NCBI GenBank assembly: GCA_027318915.1
Contig: DAHVOH010000070.1
Coordinates: 1-15,213, forward strand
Direction of reading: 5' to 3'
Source: Clostridiales bacterium
GTDB lineage: Bacteria > Bacillota_E > Sulfobacillia > Sulfobacillales > JAIMBI01
DNA: 15,213 bases
Positions 12,885 to 15,213 of the stretch are shown here, piece by piece. The notes under the pieces are model-generated. The model was not told where the DNA came from, ran no database searches, and worked only from the letters and a program-made list of their open reading frames with translations. Position 1 is the stretch's first letter. Each line of letters opens with the position of its first letter. Both the position numbers and the translations under genes were made by a program.

Positions 12885-14132
12885 CTAGGGCGTCGCCCAC
12901 CACCAGATGCGGTGCACCAGACGCACCACGCCAACCGCCGCCACCCCCAACGTCAGCCCGCCTAGAGTCAGGATGGCCAAGAGCACGGCGTAATGAAAGC
13001 TATCGGCTGAGGTTGCCGCCACCGGCGCCCGTGTCAGCCAGTCGCGCCCGACAAACGCCGGAACGGAGATGCTGCCCAGCGCAGCGGTGGCCGGTCGGAC
13101 GAAGGCGACGGTCAGCAGCGCCGCCAGCAGCGCATGGAGAAAGCGTGCGACAAAATACGGCTTCATCGAGATGTCGGTGCCGGTCAACACCGAGGCCACC
13201 TGTCCGTGCACGGAAAGGCCGCTCCACGCGATGATGGCGGAAACCACCATCAATTGCTGGATCAAGGGGGCGGCGGCGTGGGCGGCCGCCGCCGTGCCCA
13301 GGTCAATCTCAAAGAATCCCCGCAGGACGGGCGCAACCAATGTCGGTGCCATACCCATCCACCGGAAGATGGTTTCCAACGGCAAGGCCACCACGTGCAT
13401 CGCTCCTGTTGCCTCCAGCACCCGCAGCACCACGGCAAAGAGCACAATGAAGCTCATGATCATAAAGAGCGTGGAGACAGATTCCGCAATAGCGTCATTG
13501 ACGACCCGCCCCAGCGGGCGCCCGTCCTCCAGCCGAGCCCGGTACATCTCGGCGGTGGCTCGTGCCCATAGCGGCCCCCCTCTCACCGGCTCGGCGCTCG
13601 GCGAATCAGCCGCGCGCCCGTAGAATCGATACAACACCCCCACGCCCAGTCCTGAGGCATAGTGGGCCAGAGCCAAGACGGCTCCGAGAGCCGGTTGGCC
13701 AAACATGCCGACCGCCACCGCGCCGAAGATGAACAGAGGATCCGCCATGTTGGAGAATGAGAGCAGTCGCTCTGCCTCCACTTTCGTGCAGAGACCCTGG
13801 CGCCGAAACTTCGCCGTCAGCACCGCGTCCATCGGATACCCCGCCGCCAGGCCCATCGAAAACACGAACGACCCGACGCCCGGCACGTTAAAGAGCGGCC
13901 GCATCAACGGCTCAAAAAACACCCCGAGAAAATGCACCATCCCCGTCGCCAGCAACACATCGGACAAAATAAAAAACGGCAGCAGCGACGGAAACACCAC
14001 CTCAAAGAACAGCTTCAAGCCGTCCACGGTGGCGTGGTAGCCGTGCTCCGAAAACACAATCAGGGCGACGGTCAGGGCCAGCACGGTGAACCCTGTCACC
14101 ACCACGCTGCGGCGCGCCGGTTCGTTGGTCAT
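12885..14132 (-). CDS. ylbJ: Sporulation integral membrane protein YlbJ
   Basis: The 415-residue product matches YlbJ, a polytopic membrane protein needed for normal spore formation in Bacillus subtilis (408 residues there) and made in the mother cell under sigma-E. Family features include FFEVVFPSLLPFFILSDVL near residue 42, GLAAGYPMDAVLTAKFRRQG at about 94-113, and EAERLLSFSNMADPLFIFG with GMFG shortly after. A second repeat-like half contains RGFFEIDLGTAAAAHA and IIAWSGLSVHGQ. About eight to ten hydrophobic helices are visible, in the nucleoside-recognition (Gate) domain style. The ATG at 14132 has GAGGTGG 5 bases upstream. A sequence resembling a sigma-E promoter lies 27-55 bases before the start. 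The gene is divergent from the DUF3237 gene and is followed by an IS110 remnant. Its presence indicates a spore-forming Bacillota host. Confidence 0.93.
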   Translation of the reverse strand: MTNEPARRSVVVTGFTVLALTVALIVFSEHGYHATVDGLKLFFEVVFPSLLPFFILSDVLLATGMVHFLGVFFEPLMRPLFNVPGVGSFVFSMGLAAGYPMDAVLTAKFRRQGLCTKVEAERLLSFSNMADPLFIFGAVAVGMFGQPALGAVLALAHYASGLGVGVLYRFYGRAADSPSAEPVRGGPLWARATAEMYRARLEDGRPLGRVVNDAIAESVSTLFMIMSFIVLFAVVLRVLEATGAMHVVALPLETIFRWMGMAPTLVAPVLRGFFEIDLGTAAAAHAAAPLIQQLMVVSAIIAWSGLSVHGQVASVLTGTDISMKPYFVARFLHALLAALLTVAFVRPATAALGSISVPAFVGRDWLTRAPVAATSADSFHYAVLLAILTLGGLTLGVAAVGVVRLVHRIWWWATP

Positions 14133-14158
14133 GGGACCACCTCAGGCTAGTCTCCTCC

Positions 14159-14187
14159 ACCGTATGACGGCTCTGGAGGCCGTATGC
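14159..14187 (-). promoter_or_regulatory. Candidate sigma-E promoter of ylbJ
   Basis: On the minus strand GCATACG (14187-14181), a 14-base spacer and CATACGGT (14166-14159) resemble the B. subtilis sigma-E consensus, roughly KMATATT, 14-15 bases, CATACAHT. Matches are 5 of 7 and 6 of 8. The start site would be near 14152, giving a leader of about 20 bases that contains the GAGGTGG binding site. Known sigma-E control of ylbJ in B. subtilis supports the reading. Confidence 0.5.
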
Positions 14188-14664
14188 GCCACGCCGCGTC
14201 GGGGGACGGCACCGGTGTCGCTCGCTTTGCTACTGAGCGTCGGTCGGCCGCGATCCCACCGCGTCCCCGCAGCATGGGCCCCTGGGCGACGTCGGTGCAG
14301 CAACGGACGGCCTACCGCACCCCAGGGCACTCGGGGGATCATCCCCGTCACGGGGGGCACCTTCGAGGGGCCTCGCCTGTCTGGAAAAATCGTTCCGCCC
14401 GGGGGCGACTGGTTTACCGTCAGGGCCAACGGGACCCTGAAGCTCGACGTGAGGGCTTTGTTGGTCACCGACGACGGCGTCAACATCCTCATCTCCTATT
14501 CCGGTGTGGCCACACCACAAGAGGCGGGCGGTATGCGGATCCGGATAGCCCCGCTCTTCGAAGCCCCCGACGGTCCCTACTCGTGGCTGAACGACATCCA
14601 ATGCGTAGGCTACGGTGACCTGGTCGAGGGCGGAGTGCGCTACGAGGTGTTCTCGCTCGTCTGA
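14164..14664 (+). CDS. DUF3237 family protein with abnormal or uncertain N-terminus
   Basis: From about base 14320 the frame encodes a clear DUF3237 domain: GTRGIIPVTGGTFEGPRLSG, then GGDWFTVRANGTLKLDVRA, TDDGVNILISYSG, and PYSWLNDIQCVGYG near the end. DUF3237 proteins are small beta-barrel-like proteins of unknown function, about 150 residues. Family members carry about 30 structured residues before the IIPVTGG motif. Here the preceding frame reads arginine-rich sequence (APGRRRCSNGRPTAPQ) that does not look like the family, and a neighbouring frame gives LGDVGAATDG, closer to it. A frameshift near 14310, or 5' loss of the gene, is possible. Start choices are ATG 14164, which lies inside the divergent ylbJ promoter candidate, and GTG 14215; neither has a good binding site. 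The ThuA-like gene follows 44 bases later, so the two are probably one unit. Confidence 0.62.
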   Translation: MTALEAVCATPRRGTAPVSLALLLSVGRPRSHRVPAAWAPGRRRCSNGRPTAPQGTRGIIPVTGGTFEGPRLSGKIVPPGGDWFTVRANGTLKLDVRALLVTDDGVNILISYSGVATPQEAGGMRIRIAPLFEAPDGPYSWLNDIQCVGYGDLVEGGVRYEVFSLV

Positions 14665-14708
14665 TCGAGCGCCGTCGCCGGGGTACTCGGGGCCCAAGAC
14701 CACAGGAG

Positions 14709-15213
14709 ATGACTTTGACCAGCCCAATCAGGGCACACCTTGTGTGCGGTGGACGCTTTCATGACTTCGATTACGCCAGGCTCGAGATCCTTCGGGCTCT
14801 GGCCGGCGACGAGCGGATTCGCACCACCGTCAGCGGGGACTACCGTGACCTCGAATCGATACGGTCAGCTGACTGTCTGATCACCTACACCTGCGACGTG
14901 CGACCCAGCGTTGCTGAGCAGGATGAGCTCGCGAACTGGGTCAGTTCCGGCGGGCGCTGGTTCGCCCTTCACGGCACCAACGCGGCGCTCGATCTCACGC
15001 CCGAGGGAGTGTCCGCCCCGAGGGTCATCCCGGTCCTGGCGGACACCCTCGGGAGCCAGTTCGTGGCGCATCCGCCGATAGCACCTTACGAGGTGCTGGT
15101 GACACGCCCGGACCATCCCCTTGTCGCCGGTCTGAGCGCGTTCGAGACGACGGACGAGCTTTACCTCTCCGAACTGCACGGCGACCTCGAGGTTCTCCTC
15201 CACGCAGAGTTCA
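14709..15213 (+). CDS. ThuA-like domain protein, 3' end outside the window
   Basis: The first 168 codons are present and the frame is open at the window edge. The sequence fits the ThuA (trehalose-utilisation) family, which has a class I glutamine amidotransferase-like fold. Visible features are CGGRFHDFDYARLEILRAL near residues 13-31, ITYTCDVRP at 58-66, and the family's GGRWFALHGTNAALDL at 81-96. Downstream, FVAHPPIAPYEVLVTRPDHP and TDELYLSEL match ThuA segments (HP..H and E.Y). ThuA proteins act in sugar catabolism, possibly as keto-sugar enzymes. The AGGAG at 14704-14708 touches ATG 14709, so the TTG at 14715, at a 6-base spacing, may be the true start. It follows the DUF3237 gene by 44 bases on the same strand. 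Confidence 0.85.
   Translation, partial: MTLTSPIRAHLVCGGRFHDFDYARLEILRALAGDERIRTTVSGDYRDLESIRSADCLITYTCDVRPSVAEQDELANWVSSGGRWFALHGTNAALDLTPEGVSAPRVIPVLADTLGSQFVAHPPIAPYEVLVTRPDHPLVAGLSAFETTDELYLSELHGDLEVLLHAEF

Overview
The window is about 15.2 kb of high-GC DNA from what is probably a spore-forming member of the Bacillota (Firmicutes). The main marker is a full-length YlbJ sporulation membrane protein at the right. It is preceded by a sequence resembling a sigma-E promoter. Strong AGGAGG-type ribosome binding sites and frequent GTG starts fit this. I cannot name the genus from the sequence. No rRNA, tRNA or CRISPR array is visible.

Left part (238-9760). A PIG3-like NAD(P)H:quinone oxidoreductase gene on the plus strand faces a long co-directional minus-strand array. 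Read 5' to 3', the array is: 6-phosphofructokinase (pfkA); a 63-residue two-helix membrane protein; a family-4 6-phospho-beta-glycosidase; a BadF/NAGK-type sugar kinase; a GNAT acetyltransferase; and a small polytopic membrane protein. A 135-base leader carrying a perfect palindrome follows. After it come an aryl/acyl-CoA ligase, a geranylgeranyl-reductase-type flavoprotein and a second GNAT acetyltransferase. Several junctions overlap (8 nt, GTGA, ATGA), which suggests translational coupling. The array splits naturally into a sugar module (glycosidase, kinase, acetyltransferase, near the glycolytic PFK) and an acyl-activation/flavin-reduction module.

Middle part (9761-11496). Candidate divergent promoters separate pfkA from a plus-strand pair: an isochorismatase-fold cysteine hydrolase and a polytopic membrane protein that looks like a degenerate prolipoprotein diacylglyceryl transferase (Lgt). 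The second gene has an unusually complete Shine-Dalgarno sequence that could be hidden in a hairpin.

Right part (11497-15213). About 1.1 kb without an intact gene leads into the 5' remnant of an IS110-family transposase, frameshifted and truncated. It lies just downstream of ylbJ. Divergent from ylbJ is a DUF3237 gene with an abnormal N-terminus, followed by a ThuA-like gene cut by the window end.

The best candidates for something new are the glycosidase/kinase/acetyltransferase module with no transporter in view, the CoA-ligase/GGR-flavoprotein/GNAT operon, and the possible AUC start codon of the small membrane protein. None of these can be proved from the sequence alone.
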